From assembly GCA_910586595.1 (NCBI GenBank), contig CAJUJB010000005.1, positions 26,402 through 90,401 on the forward strand: a stretch of 64,000 nt of DNA. Direction: 5' to 3'. Positions 51,823 to 60,976 of this stretch are shown here, piece after piece (positions within the stretch are counted from its first letter, which is position 1; each line of letters starts with the position of its first letter). Below the pieces are notes generated by a model. The model searched no databases, was not told the DNA's origin, and saw only the letters and a program-made list of their open reading frames with translations. Origin of the DNA: an uncultured Muribaculaceae bacterium (GTDB lineage: Bacteria > Bacteroidota > Bacteroidia > Bacteroidales > Muribaculaceae). The translations under genes were made by a program, and so were the position numbers.

Positions 51823-53280
51823 ATGAATAAGAAGTTATATTCAAAACTCGTCTTCGAGCTTTCTCATGCAAACCGCTCGGGGCATGGGTTGCCAGATTAT
51901 AATTATGGTGAGTCTGATTGGAGTCTCCCTGAAAATCTGAACAGAAAAAGTTCCTTGAACTTACCCGAGATCGATGAGTCCTCAGCCGTACGACATTATA
52001 CGAATTCCAGCAACAATAATTTCGGGGTCGACACTGGTTTTTATCCTCTTGGGTCATGTACAATGAAATACAATCCCAAGCTTAATGAAGCGATGGTGCC
52101 GCGGGCAGGTGTGGCTCCGCTTCATCCTATGCAGCCGGCCGACAGCGTGCAAGGCGCGCTTAGGATTTATCATACCTTGGCCACCTATCTGGCGGAGATT
52201 GGTGGAATGTCTGAATTCACACTTAATCCGTTTGCTGGTGCCCATGGTGAATATACTGGGCTTATGGTGATAAAAGCTTACCATCAGTCAAGAGGAGACG
52301 AAGCTCGTACAAAAGTTATTGTTCCGGATTCGGCTCATGGAACCAATCCTGCAAGTGCAGCTATGGCCGGTTTTGAGATTATCGAAGTGAAGAGCCTGCC
52401 TGACGGTACTGTCGATGTGGAAGATTTGAAGTCTAAGCTCGACTTTACAGTAGCTGCTGTGATGCTGACCAATCCTAACACTGCCGGTATTTTTGAGCGA
52501 AGTATTCCTGAGATTTCCGATGCGGTGCATGAAGCCGGTGCTCTGCTCTATTATGATGGTGCGAATCTCAACCCTATGCTTGGTGTGGCGCGACCAGGAG
52601 ACATGGGATTTGATGTCATGCACATCAACCTTCATAAAACATTCTCAACCCCTCATGGAGGTGGTGGCCCTGGAGCCGGTCCTGTCGGTGTGCGGAAAGG
52701 CCTTGAGAGATTTTTGCCTAACCCCAGAGTATATGAGAAAGCCGATGGTTCGCTCGATATTGAAATGGAAGAGGATGCTTTCGGCAGAGTTAGTGCATGG
52801 TTGGGCAATTTCACCGTATATATAAAAGCTCTGGCATACATTCTCACACTCGGCTCTGATGGACTTGCCCAAGTAGGGCCGCTGGCAACTTTGAACGCCA
52901 ATTATATCATGCAGTCGTTGAAAGATCTATATCTGTTGCCGATTGATCGCCCGTGTAAGCATGAATTTGTGTTCGATGGCCTTTGCGATAAGTCAACAGG
53001 AGTTACCACGCTCAATATTGCCAAAGCACTCTTGGATTACGGGTTCCACGCGCCTACGATTTATTTCCCTCTACTCTTCCATGAATCGCTCATGATTGAG
53101 CCAACAGAAACCGAATCGCTGGAGACCCTGGATGCGTTTATCGAAGTAATGAGAAAAATAGCAAATGATGCATCTCAGAATCCGGATGTAATCAAGAATG
53201 CGCCCTATGAAACACCAATAGCGCATCCTGATGAAGACGAGGCGGCTCTTAATCCTATAGTGAAATATAGTGATTTATGA
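51823..53280 (+). CDS. gcvPB: Glycine dehydrogenase (decarboxylating) subunit 2
   Basis: PLP-binding subunit that decarboxylates glycine and loads the aminomethyl group on H protein. 485 residues; the cofactor lysine is K272 in MHINLHKTFSTPHGGGGPG, followed by the glycine-rich loop. Other conserved parts are FYPLGSCTMKYNPKLNE, NPFAGAHGEYTGLMVIKAYH and VPDSAHGTNPASAAMAG. The stop overlaps the start of the lpd gene by 4 bp, so translation is coupled. Confidence 0.96.
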   Translation: MNKKLYSKLVFELSHANRSGHGLPDYNYGESDWSLPENLNRKSSLNLPEIDESSAVRHYTNSSNNNFGVDTGFYPLGSCTMKYNPKLNEAMVPRAGVAPLHPMQPADSVQGALRIYHTLATYLAEIGGMSEFTLNPFAGAHGEYTGLMVIKAYHQSRGDEARTKVIVPDSAHGTNPASAAMAGFEIIEVKSLPDGTVDVEDLKSKLDFTVAAVMLTNPNTAGIFERSIPEISDAVHEAGALLYYDGANLNPMLGVARPGDMGFDVMHINLHKTFSTPHGGGGPGAGPVGVRKGLERFLPNPRVYEKADGSLDIEMEEDAFGRVSAWLGNFTVYIKALAYILTLGSDGLAQVGPLATLNANYIMQSLKDLYLLPIDRPCKHEFVFDGLCDKSTGVTTLNIAKALLDYGFHAPTIYFPLLFHESLMIEPTETESLETLDAFIEVMRKIANDASQNPDVIKNAPYETPIAHPDEDEAALNPIVKYSDL

Positions 53281-54590
53281 AACAATATGATCTTATTGTA
53301 ATAGGTGGCGGCCCCGGCGGGTACGAGGCCGCCGCCATTGCTGCAAAGCATGGCAAATCGGTTGCGCTTATTGAGAAAAACCTTCTTGGTGGCACTTGTC
53401 TTAACCGAGGATGTGTGCCGACCAAATGTCTCTGTGCCGCAGCAGAACGAATATTAGATATCCAAAGCGCAGCCGACTATGGAGTCCAGATAGAGAATTA
53501 CTCTATCAATTACGCGGTGGCCGCCCGTCGTGCTCATCTTATTGTTGAAGGGCTGCGTGAAGATGTGGAGGCTATGCTTAAAGACGTTGAAATTTTCCAA
53601 GGAAAGGCTCGCATAGCTGAAGGGCGGACAGTTGTGACGGATACGCATTTTCTCAAAGGGCATAAGATTATTATTGCAACTGGCTCTAAGCCGGCACAGA
53701 TACCCATAGAAGGCAGTGAGTATGTAATTAATAGTGATGAATTTTTAGCTCTGGAGAATTTACCAGATCGGCTGATAATTATTGGAGGTGGAGTCATCGG
53801 ACTTGAATTTGCTTCCATAATCTCGGCCTATGGGAAAGACGTAACAGTACTCGAATATTGCCCTGAAATTTTGCCAGGATTTGATCAGGAAATTGCAAAG
53901 CGACTTCGTACATATCTCACTCGCCGGGGCATACGTATTGTCACTGGTGCCAAGGTAACCTCAGTTTCTTCTGAGCGCGTGGTCAGCTATGAAGCTAAAG
54001 GGAAAGTATTCACTTTGCCTGCCGACATGGTTATAAGTGCTATTGGGCGCCGTCCGGTTACGCCAGATGGGATGGAAAATGCCGGGGTTGAAACAGACTC
54101 CAAAGGATATATCATAGTCAATGATGCTTTTGAGACAACTGCTAATGGAATATATGCCATTGGCGATGTAAATGGCCGTTGTATGCTTGCTCACGCAGCG
54201 TCCGCTCAGGCAAGAATCGTTTGTGGCTTGACTACGCACGTTGGAGTCACTCCTTCTGTTGTATTTACTATGCCAGAATGCGCCTCTGTGGGTGCTTGTG
54301 TCGCTGATTGTGAAGACTACCAATCTGCAAAAGTTCCATTTTCATCTAATGCTAAGGCTCTTGCTGCCGGTAAAGGTGATGGCTTATTAAAATTGGTATA
54401 TCGCAACGATGACCATAGGCTCCTAGGATGCCAGGCGGTAGGTGCGCATGCGGGTGAACTGATTGCAGTAACGGCAATGGCAATTGACGCAGGTTGTACA
54501 ATAGACCAAATCGCGGCTGAATCTATCCTTGCTCATCCTGGCTTCAGCGAGATAATCCAGGCTGCCGCCTCACGTGGTTTAGAGCGATGA
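53277..54590 (+). CDS. lpdA: Dihydrolipoyl dehydrogenase (L protein)
   Basis: FAD enzyme reoxidising the dihydrolipoyl arm of H protein with NAD+. The 437-residue chain carries the FAD motif GGGPGGYEAA, the redox disulfide GGTCLNRGCVPTK (C41, C46), the NAD site IIIGGGVIGLEFASI, the second FAD motif ANGIYAIGDVNG and the C-terminal His-Glu pair AHPGFSEI. It completes the operon, so all glycine cleavage proteins and their lipoylation enzyme are made from one promoter. It ends 12 bp inside the convergent plsC gene. Confidence 0.95.
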   Translation: MKQYDLIVIGGGPGGYEAAAIAAKHGKSVALIEKNLLGGTCLNRGCVPTKCLCAAAERILDIQSAADYGVQIENYSINYAVAARRAHLIVEGLREDVEAMLKDVEIFQGKARIAEGRTVVTDTHFLKGHKIIIATGSKPAQIPIEGSEYVINSDEFLALENLPDRLIIIGGGVIGLEFASIISAYGKDVTVLEYCPEILPGFDQEIAKRLRTYLTRRGIRIVTGAKVTSVSSERVVSYEAKGKVFTLPADMVISAIGRRPVTPDGMENAGVETDSKGYIIVNDAFETTANGIYAIGDVNGRCMLAHAASAQARIVCGLTTHVGVTPSVVFTMPECASVGACVADCEDYQSAKVPFSSNAKALAAGKGDGLLKLVYRNDDHRLLGCQAVGAHAGELIAVTAMAIDAGCTIDQIAAESILAHPGFSEIIQAAASRGLER

Positions 54591-55292
54591 AGCTATCGCT
54601 TCGTAAGATTGGCTCATAAGTGAGGCAAGCTCATGTCGGCCTCCTTCGGGAGCGCAGATTGGTTCGTGAATAGTAAGTTTAATGACCCCGGGGCGTGGCA
54701 GAATTGCACCTCGGGGCATTACTTTATATGCGCCGTCAATTGTTACGGGCACAACCGGTAATCCGAATTCCATCGCCAATTGATATGCGCCTCGTCTGAA
54801 GGCATGCATTTTACCATCAAGAGTCCGGGAGCCTTCAGGAAATACAACTACCGACATTCCTCCAGCCAGTTGTTTTTCCGCTGTCGCCATGGTCGTGCGA
54901 GTACGAGATGGCGTGGAATTATCAACGTATATATGGCCCGATACCCGGCAGCTATATCCGACAAGTGGTATACTTTCCAAGCCTTTTTTCATCATCCATC
55001 TGAAATTATGACCGAGATACCCATATATCGAAAAAATATCGAATGCGCCTTGATGGTTGGCAACAAATACATAAGAGGTATTTTTTTGAATATGCTCGCG
55101 ACCATAAACTTTTACCCTTACCAAAGAGAGAATACAGAATATTTTAGCCCATATTTTTCCTGGCCAATAGCCAAAGGTGCGACTTGCGCCTAACATACTA
55201 CCGATGATAGTTGTTAGAGCTGCTAAAATTGTTGCGACGAGGAGCAGTGGTAAGGAGATACAGATTTGATATATGCGATAAAAAATAAGCAT
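54579..55292 (-). CDS. plsC: 1-acyl-sn-glycerol-3-phosphate acyltransferase
   Basis: Membrane acyltransferase converting lysophosphatidate to phosphatidate. 237 residues; an N-terminal hydrophobic segment (about 7-35) anchors it. Catalytic NHQGAFD (H80, D85) and the substrate-binding FPEGSRTLDG motif are intact, as is PVVPVTIDGAY. A -7-like box TAACTTCG lies on the minus strand at 55313-55320, 20 nt before the ATG. The 3' end overlaps lpd by 12 bp. Genomes often hold several plsC-like genes, so this may act in another acylation, but the motif set is standard. Confidence 0.92.
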   Translation of the reverse strand: MLIFYRIYQICISLPLLLVATILAALTTIIGSMLGASRTFGYWPGKIWAKIFCILSLVRVKVYGREHIQKNTSYVFVANHQGAFDIFSIYGYLGHNFRWMMKKGLESIPLVGYSCRVSGHIYVDNSTPSRTRTTMATAEKQLAGGMSVVVFPEGSRTLDGKMHAFRRGAYQLAMEFGLPVVPVTIDGAYKVMPRGAILPRPGVIKLTIHEPICAPEGGRHELASLMSQSYEAIASSL

Positions 55293-55370
55293 GGCGTCGA
55301 TAATTAACGGCGCGAAGTTAACGATTTTTTTGCATTCGCAGAAATATTCTGAGCTACTTTATCATTATAA

Positions 55371-55415
55371 TTTTACATGGTATAAGGAGCTTCAAACCCA
55401 TTACACCATGTAAAA
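55371..55415 (-). terminator. Hairpin after the first aldo/keto reductase gene
   Basis: Arms 55371-55385 and 55401-55415 are complementary except one position (TTTTACATGGTATAA against TTACACCATGTAAAA), with a 15-nt loop and AT-rich flanks; it lies just past the reductase stop. Confidence 0.6.
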
Positions 55416-55438
55416 ATTTTTAGACGATTGACTCACTC

Positions 55439-56278
55439 TTATTTCCAGCCCATGAACATCTTGACAACTTCTGGCGAATGGTGGTCGAAGAACAGACTTT
55501 GTTTTGTGTCAAGAGCCGCGATAGCCTCCATGTCTTCCTTCGATAGTTCAAAGTCGAATATATCCATATTCTGCTGCATACGCTCCACATGAACCGACTT
55601 CGGGATGATAATCACATCGCGCTGAATGAGCCAACGTAGAGCTACCTGCGCGACAGATTTGCCATATTTCTTGCCGATGTTTTCAAGCACAGGGTTGGTA
55701 AAGAAATTATTGCGACCTTCGGCAAGAGGTGCCCATGCCATCATGTGAGTGCCAAACTCTTTCATATAGCCCTGAGCCTCAATCTGCTGATCAAACACAT
55801 GGGTCTCAACCTGATTAACAGCGGGAACAACCTCCACATTGCTTGCAAGGTCGATGAAATGGTCGGGGTAGAAATTGCTAACACCGATTGCGCGAACTTT
55901 GCCCTCTTTGTATGCGGCTTCCAAGGCACGGTATGCCCCATAGCGGTCGCAGAATGGCTGGTGGAGAAGCATAAGGTCGATGTAATCGGTTCCGAGTTTG
56001 CGCAGACTTTCGTCAATGGAGGCTTTTGCCTTGTCGAAACCATAGTTTGAGATCCATACCTTTGAAACAAGGAACAACTCATCACGCGCGATGCCGCTTT
56101 TCTTCACAGCAGCTCCAACGCCTTCTTCGTTGTGATAGGCTTGTGCGGTGTCAATCATACGATAGCCGACGCTCAAGGCATCGGAAACACAACGCTCACA
56201 CTCGGTCGGAGATACCTGATATACTCCGTAGCCAATCTGGGGCATTACAACCCCATTATTTAATATTACTGTCTTCAT
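55439..56278 (-). CDS. Aldo/keto reductase
   Basis: A 279-residue NADPH-dependent (beta/alpha)8-barrel reductase. The catalytic tetrad is visible: Asp and Tyr in MIDTAQAYHNEEGVG, Lys in FLVSKVWISNYG and His in DLMLLHQPFCDRYGA. The coenzyme site is IPKSVHVERMQQN. Members of this subgroup (2,5-diketo-gluconate or methylglyoxal reductase-like) act broadly on aldehydes and ketones. It is transcribed apart from the next gene: the 22-nt motif at 56333-56354 and a second 11-nt box lie in its 89-bp upstream gap, shared with the alpha/beta hydrolase gene at 62668. Confidence 0.93.
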   Translation of the reverse strand: MKTVILNNGVVMPQIGYGVYQVSPTECERCVSDALSVGYRMIDTAQAYHNEEGVGAAVKKSGIARDELFLVSKVWISNYGFDKAKASIDESLRKLGTDYIDLMLLHQPFCDRYGAYRALEAAYKEGKVRAIGVSNFYPDHFIDLASNVEVVPAVNQVETHVFDQQIEAQGYMKEFGTHMMAWAPLAEGRNNFFTNPVLENIGKKYGKSVAQVALRWLIQRDVIIIPKSVHVERMQQNMDIFDFELSKEDMEAIAALDTKQSLFFDHHSPEVVKMFMGWK

Positions 56279-56302
56279 AATGTAGTTCTATTTGTTCTGC
56301 AA

Positions 56303-56313
56303 ATTAAACAAAA
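56303..56313 (-). promoter_or_regulatory. TTTTGTTTAAT box of the first aldo/keto reductase
   Basis: Identical to the 11-mer at 62627-62637 upstream of the alpha/beta hydrolase gene, 19 nt below the 22-nt motif (20 nt in the other copy). On this strand it runs into TTTAATTTGCAG, a probable -7 region. Confidence 0.5.
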
Positions 56314-56332
56314 CTCTGACACCTTAGCTTAA

Positions 56333-56354
56333 TACAAACTTCGGTAAGTTTTAC
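56333..56354 (-). promoter_or_regulatory. 22-nt shared motif, copy 1
   Basis: Minus strand reads GTAA-AAC-TTACCGAAG-TTTGTA. It matches the copy at 62585-62606 at 18 of 22 positions, including the GTAA-N3-TTAC inverted repeat. Candidate site for a shared activator or repressor. Confidence 0.5.
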
Positions 56355-56367
56355 CAATTTTACGTCC

Positions 56368-57522
56368 TCAGAGTTGTCCTTTCAAAACTTCAAAGATTTC
56401 ATCGCGGGTAAATTTCTTGCAGCAGCCGGGAGTAAGCACGCAGCTGTCGGCAGAATCGCGTAACACTTTTTCATCAGTGATACCCATCTGACTCCAACGG
56501 GTGGGCATACCAATTTCCTGAATAAAGTCTTCAAGAAGATCAATACCAGTATTTGCCGCACGCAAATCGTCATTGTCATGGACGCCCCATACTTCACGGG
56601 CCATGCGAGCCAGTTTCGGTGCTCCTTCAGGCAAATAGTGACGGTAAAGCGCCGGGTGTATCACTGCAAGACCCTGACCGTGGTTACAGTCGGTGTAAGC
56701 GCCAACCGCATGTTCAATCATGTGGCATTGGAAGTCGGTAATCTTGCCGAGTTTCAGCATACCGTTTTCAGCCATAGCCGAGCTCCACATCAACTCGCCT
56801 CGGGCAAAGTCATCGTCAGGATTTGCAATCAGGGCACGTATATTTTTAATCACGTTGCGCATTATCGCCTCGTTGATTTCATCAGATACATTGGTGGCGA
56901 ACGGTTGCCCCATATAAGTTTCCATACAGTGGCTCAGAGTGTCGAAAGCCCCGCTTATCACCTGTTTCATCGGGAGAGTGAGAGTCAGGTCACTGTCAAG
57001 AACTGCAAAACGGTGGAACGCGCCGAAAAGAGCCTGCTTGAGTTTCTTTTTCTCATGTGTTATCATAGCACCGTTGTTTTGTTCCGCACCGGTGCCGGAC
57101 GCTGTAACTACAGCCCCGCAGGGAACAAACTGAGTTGGCAAGCGATGTTCGTTGTAGAACATATCCCAGACATCTTCATCCGTCTTTGCCTGTGCAGAGA
57201 TAATCTTGCAGCAGTCGATTACCGAACCACCACCAACGGCGAGAATGAAATCGACACCTTCTTTGCGGACAATCTCTGCACCTTCCTGAACTTTAGCATA
57301 AGTCGGGTTAGGCATGATGCCTCCGAAATCTACAACTGTTTTTCCGGCGCCTTCAAGCCAGCCACGTATTTTGTCATACAGACCGGTGCGTTTCAGTGAC
57401 CTGCCGCCATAGGCAAGCATGACAACATTACCCATATCAAGCATTTCTTTTTTCAGTGCTTCTTCGGTACAGCCTTTCCCGAAATATTGCTTTACGGGAT
57501 ATTGATATTTAAAACCGTTCAT
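56368..57522 (-). CDS. Iron-type (group III) alcohol dehydrogenase
   Basis: A 384-residue NAD(P)H-dependent dehydrogenase resembling butanol dehydrogenases and YqhD. Nucleotide binding: AVGGGSVIDCCKIIS. Metal ligands: the Asp in SGAFDTLSHCMETYMGQPF with its His, and MIEHAVGAYTDCNHGQGLAVIHPA. YqhD-like enzymes reduce short and lipid-derived aldehydes with NADPH. It is the last gene of a four-gene unit (fusion flavodoxin, aldo/keto reductase, RibD-like reductase, this gene), 3 bp after the RibD-like gene. Confidence 0.94.
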   Translation of the reverse strand: MNGFKYQYPVKQYFGKGCTEEALKKEMLDMGNVVMLAYGGRSLKRTGLYDKIRGWLEGAGKTVVDFGGIMPNPTYAKVQEGAEIVRKEGVDFILAVGGGSVIDCCKIISAQAKTDEDVWDMFYNEHRLPTQFVPCGAVVTASGTGAEQNNGAMITHEKKKLKQALFGAFHRFAVLDSDLTLTLPMKQVISGAFDTLSHCMETYMGQPFATNVSDEINEAIMRNVIKNIRALIANPDDDFARGELMWSSAMAENGMLKLGKITDFQCHMIEHAVGAYTDCNHGQGLAVIHPALYRHYLPEGAPKLARMAREVWGVHDNDDLRAANTGIDLLEDFIQEIGMPTRWSQMGITDEKVLRDSADSCVLTPGCCKKFTRDEIFEVLKGQL

Positions 57523-57525
57523 AGT

Positions 57526-58242
57526 TTATTCTATTGGAAATTTATGGAATTTGTAACGTAACCAGACAATGCCATGAGGTTTTTGCTCCATTGATATAAG
57601 CTCAAGAGCCCTACCCTCCGCCGGTCGCTCTTCCGAGTGACCGAGATATTCAAAGATCGAGGGCGCGCTGGCGAGGCCGTCTATGCCGGGATAGATTACA
57701 AGGCTCAATTCATCGATAAGCCCCTCGGCGAGCATTGCTCCGTCAATTACGCCTCCACCTTGCAGGGATATGTTCTTGACATTAAAATAATGATGGACAA
57801 GTGTGAAAACCCTGCGAAGGTTATAAATGTCATCAACTACAAGGTAGGAAACTCCCTTTTCTTCAAGAGCCGCAAGATAGTCTGTTGTGGCATTCTTACC
57901 TAAAATAGTAAGAATATTGTCGCCACGCAGACGGTCGGAAGTGAAGAATATATCGGCATCAGGGTCAATGGTGATAAATAGCCTCGATGAAGTTCGGTTG
58001 CCCACAAATACCTTTCCGCTTTCGCCCACCGGTTCGCCTTTAGGCATAAATTTGTACGGAAAAGCCTCGCGGGTGGTAGCCTTTCCGAACATCCACGCAT
58101 CAGTGTCAAGGCTCTTGCCTATTGCAGCGTATTCTTTGAATAGTTCTGACGGATTTGTACCGTCGAATGGAGCAGTCCAGCGTTCGGGCAACAGACGTCC
58201 GTCCACGGAACTCATTATGTGGCAAATTACTTTAGGGGTCAT
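57526..58242 (-). CDS. RibD C-terminal / dihydrofolate reductase-like reductase
   Basis: A 238-residue protein with the reductase fold of RibD: VICHIMSSVDGRLLPERW at the N-terminus, FMPKGEPVGESGKVFVG, VSYLVVDDIYNLRRVF and the ISLQGGGVIDGAMLAEGLIDEL signature near residue 165 with LVIYPGIDGL. RibD reductases reduce a ribose-amino pyrimidine with NADPH, but stand-alone homologues are also found in xenobiotic and stress clusters where they may reduce other carbonyls. Start set at 58242, right after the preceding stop (58247); an upstream ATG at 58293 would overlap it and lacks similarity. The deaminase half of RibD is missing, so riboflavin synthesis is unlikely. Confidence 0.8.
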   Translation of the reverse strand: MTPKVICHIMSSVDGRLLPERWTAPFDGTNPSELFKEYAAIGKSLDTDAWMFGKATTREAFPYKFMPKGEPVGESGKVFVGNRTSSRLFITIDPDADIFFTSDRLRGDNILTILGKNATTDYLAALEEKGVSYLVVDDIYNLRRVFTLVHHYFNVKNISLQGGGVIDGAMLAEGLIDELSLVIYPGIDGLASAPSIFEYLGHSEERPAEGRALELISMEQKPHGIVWLRYKFHKFPIE

Positions 58243-58246
58243 GACT

Positions 58247-59254
58247 TCATGCTTTATGTGTTTCGATAACTTTTGATCCGCCAAAAACTTCACTCATCGG
58301 TATGCTGTCGAGTTGGCGGTCGATTGCCTCGACTTCCTCTGCAGACAAATTTATATCTGCCGCTCCAATGTTCTCTTTCAGTCTGCAAAGGTGGCGAGTG
58401 CCGGGGATGGGTACGATATATGGTTTCTTGCACAGCATCCACGCAAGGGAAATCTGCGACGGTGTGGCATGTTTTTCGTCGGCAAGCTGTCGAATAAGTT
58501 GAAACAACATCTCATTTTCCTCAAAACTCTCCCGGCTGAACTGAGGCATTGCTGCACGATAATCATTCTTCGGATTGAATTTTGAGTCTGCTGTATAGAA
58601 GTCGGACAGCAATCCATTGGCAAGTGGAGAGAATGCGATAAAGCCTACATTTAATTCCTCAAGGGTCGGAAAAATATCTTCGTGCCAACGTGCCATCATC
58701 GAATAGCGGTTCTGGATAGCTGTAACCGGGCATACTCCATGAGCACGACGCAGATATTTCTCAGTAGCTTCAGATATACCCCAATGAAGAATCTTTCCCT
58801 CTTGTATCAGTTGCGACATAGTATCGGCTACAATCTCCGGCTCGATATCGGGATCTATCCGGTGTTGGAGATATAGGTCAATATAATCTGTCTTCAATCG
58901 TCGGAGAGACCCTTCTGCCGCTTTTCTAATGCTATGAGGAGTAGAGTCCGGTATGAGGGGATAAGGGCCCGGTTCATGGGATTTGTCGAATGTAAGACCA
59001 AATTTTGTTGTGATTACAACTTTATCACGGTAAGGTTTCAATGCTTCTCCAAGCAAATCTTCATTTTCGTGAGGATTTGTATCCGTGCCGTAAATTTCAG
59101 CAGTATCAAACAATGTGTAACCCATCTCCACTGCATCTGCAAGTAGGGTTTTCATTGCCCTTCTATCTGCGGGGGCTCCATAGGCGTGGCTCATGCCCAT
59201 ACAACCTAGGCCGATAGGAGAAACCGTCAGCCCTTGAAGTTGTCGTTTAACCAT
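58247..59254 (-). CDS. Aldo/keto reductase (second)
   Basis: A 335-residue reductase of the AKR12/YdhF-like type, longer than the first copy. Motifs: IGLGCMGMSHAYG, LFDTAEIYGTDTNPHENEDLLG (Asp and Tyr), VVITTKFGLTFDKS (Lys), YIDLYLQHRID (His) and PIPGTRHLCRLKENIGA (phosphate binding). Substrates are probably aldehydes or ketones. Start overlaps the preceding stop by one base (TAATG), so translation is coupled to the flavodoxin-hydrolase fusion. Part of the four-gene redox unit. Confidence 0.93.
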   Translation of the reverse strand: MVKRQLQGLTVSPIGLGCMGMSHAYGAPADRRAMKTLLADAVEMGYTLFDTAEIYGTDTNPHENEDLLGEALKPYRDKVVITTKFGLTFDKSHEPGPYPLIPDSTPHSIRKAAEGSLRRLKTDYIDLYLQHRIDPDIEPEIVADTMSQLIQEGKILHWGISEATEKYLRRAHGVCPVTAIQNRYSMMARWHEDIFPTLEELNVGFIAFSPLANGLLSDFYTADSKFNPKNDYRAAMPQFSRESFEENEMLFQLIRQLADEKHATPSQISLAWMLCKKPYIVPIPGTRHLCRLKENIGAADINLSAEEVEAIDRQLDSIPMSEVFGGSKVIETHKA

Positions 59255-60807
59255 TATTTTATTATCTTAGTAGTCTTGTTGCCTGATTTCACGATATATA
59301 CACCCCGGGCGACCGTATCTGGAGATACTTTGCGTCCATTTAAATCGTAGTATGCTTCAGGTGTGTTTTCGGCTATATCAGTAGTTACCGAGTTTATAGC
59401 TGTTGAATTACCTTTCATTATAGGAGTAAGGAATGCGTCAAAGTCTTTTCCCCAAATTGATGCGTTACCGCCGCTTCCATATCCATGAGGATAACCTTCA
59501 AGCACTTTGGTTTCTACCTTTACACCGGCATCTTTTACAGCGTTGGAGTTCTGGGAAAACTGGCCGGCGAAGCCGTCTCGTGTTCCCCAGCAATAGAAGG
59601 CGGGAGGAAGATTTGCGGCACGGAGTGTCTCAACATTGTTCATCGACACACTCAATCTTCCATAGAAAGAATATATCATGCCGACGGCACAGGCAGAAAC
59701 AGGCACGTTGTCAAGTTCATCAGGACGGTATGAATTGTCAAGAGCGGTACCATTGGTAAGATCACGCCAATTTAAGAGAACTTCGCCATTCAATATCCCT
59801 CCAGCGGAGAATCCGACAAGCGCGATATTTTCAGGATTGATACGATAGTCTTCAGCGTGAGCTTTTACATATCGTATAGCCCTTTGCAGATCTGTTGCGC
59901 TGGCCTGCATGGAATAGGGATTGATGCGGTAGTTCACGATAAAGCACTGGTACCCCATCGGCACAAGCATATCGGCTATGTCGTAGCCTTCGTTCTGCAT
60001 ACTGCGGAATGCGAACGCTCCGCCTGGGCATATCAATATGGCACCTTTGGGTTGAATATTTTCTGGAACAGTGTAGACTAACATATTCGGCATAAAATCG
60101 GGGCCGTCAGAATTATTTACATTTTCCATAAATCCGGGAATATTTCCAGGTTGCCAAAGGTCTACAGCTCCTTCCATAGGCGCCGTTGCGCCATCTGGAT
60201 TGAGATTCCCAAATTGTTCGTTTATGAGGTCAATCCATGTCTGTATATTGGTTTCATTGATTGTGGCGCTTGTCAAACCAAGCCCTTCGAGGTGTGCGGT
60301 ATCGGGTGTCATTTCGGCAATGGCCTGCAAGGTTTCATCGCGAAAAGTAGATGCATATGTTGTAAATGGCACAACTACTTTGTCCTCGAAATTGTAGCTC
60401 TCCGCGAATGTATGGAGAATCATAGGCGCTGTATGCCACCAGACTGGTCCGCCGAGGAAAACAATATCGTAGTCATCCCAATTAGCGACGCTGTTTTTGA
60501 TTGCAGGCCGGGCATTGTTGTCACGCTCTTCCAGGGCAACTTCAGTGCACGGAGTATAAGATGTTGGATATGGATTGACCGGCTCGATTTCAAACAGGTC
60601 ACCCCCAGTAATTGCCTGTACCTGCTGAGCCATGCGTCTGGTTGTCCCTCCCCAAGAGAAATATGCAATTAAAACTTTCTTCCCGGAGAAATATACTGAG
60701 CCTTCACCTTCTTCGGATTGTACTGGTTGGTCAGGTATATCTGGTTCATTAGCACTGCATGACACGAAAGCCAATAATGTCAGAAGTAAAAAAAGATAAT
60801 GCTTCAT
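59254..60807 (-). CDS. Flavodoxin / alpha-beta hydrolase fusion lipoprotein
   Basis: A 517-residue exported protein. The signal ends in lipobox LLAFVSCSAN (C17). About residues 45-200 form a flavodoxin-like FMN domain: LIAYFSWGGTTRRMAQQV (phosphate loop) and FLGGPVWWHTAPMILHTF. About residues 235-465 form a serine hydrolase resembling acetyl-xylan esterases: ILICPGGAFAFRS (oxyanion GG), the nucleophile elbow VGFSAGGILN and a distal catalytic His in EGYPHGYG. The last ~40 residues, YYDLNGRKVSPDTVARGVYI onward, resemble C-terminal sorting-type domains. The neighbour at 60977-61723 has the same plan without the hydrolase, so this looks like a domain insertion. First gene of a four-gene redox operon. 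Confidence 0.85.
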   Translation of the reverse strand: MKHYLFLLLTLLAFVSCSANEPDIPDQPVQSEEGEGSVYFSGKKVLIAYFSWGGTTRRMAQQVQAITGGDLFEIEPVNPYPTSYTPCTEVALEERDNNARPAIKNSVANWDDYDIVFLGGPVWWHTAPMILHTFAESYNFEDKVVVPFTTYASTFRDETLQAIAEMTPDTAHLEGLGLTSATINETNIQTWIDLINEQFGNLNPDGATAPMEGAVDLWQPGNIPGFMENVNNSDGPDFMPNMLVYTVPENIQPKGAILICPGGAFAFRSMQNEGYDIADMLVPMGYQCFIVNYRINPYSMQASATDLQRAIRYVKAHAEDYRINPENIALVGFSAGGILNGEVLLNWRDLTNGTALDNSYRPDELDNVPVSACAVGMIYSFYGRLSVSMNNVETLRAANLPPAFYCWGTRDGFAGQFSQNSNAVKDAGVKVETKVLEGYPHGYGSGGNASIWGKDFDAFLTPIMKGNSTAINSVTTDIAENTPEAYYDLNGRKVSPDTVARGVYIVKSGNKTTKIIK

Positions 60808-60836
60808 ATTTGTTGTTGGTTGGATTTTTACAGATA

Positions 60837-60844
60837 CAAAATTA
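60837..60844 (-). promoter_or_regulatory. -7 box of the fusion-gene operon
   Basis: Minus strand TAATTTTG, about 30 nt upstream of the ATG. No consensus -33 box; the 39-bp element lies exactly 23 bp further upstream, so activation by a bound regulator is likely. Confidence 0.55.
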
Positions 60845-60867
60845 CTGACAGAAAGAGAAGATGATGT

Positions 60868-60906
60868 TACTCTTTTTTCGGGTCATTATTACAAAATTTC
60901 CGAAAA
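60868..60906 (-). promoter_or_regulatory. 39-bp shared element, copy 1
   Basis: Inverted arms TTTTCGG (60875-60881) and CCGAAAA (60900-60906), 18-bp spacer. It matches the copy at 61811-61849 at all but four of 38 to 39 positions, and both lie 23 bp from the -7 box of a flavodoxin gene. Likely activator site. Confidence 0.65.
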
Positions 60907-60927
60907 TAAAAATGACTCATTTTACTA

Positions 60928-60958
60928 TAAAAAGAAAGACGACATCGCTGCCGTCCTT
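60928..60958 (-). terminator. Terminator of the second flavodoxin gene
   Basis: Minus strand AAGGACG pairs with CGTCTT (60952-60958 with 60936-60941, one bulged G), tail TTTCTTTTT. It isolates this gene from the next unit. Confidence 0.5.
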
Positions 60959-60976
60959 CTGTCTTCATTTAATTGA

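Noticed and set aside
56578..57399. A 273-codon plus-strand frame opposite the alcohol dehydrogenase
   Set aside because: Antisense shadow of a well-supported gene.
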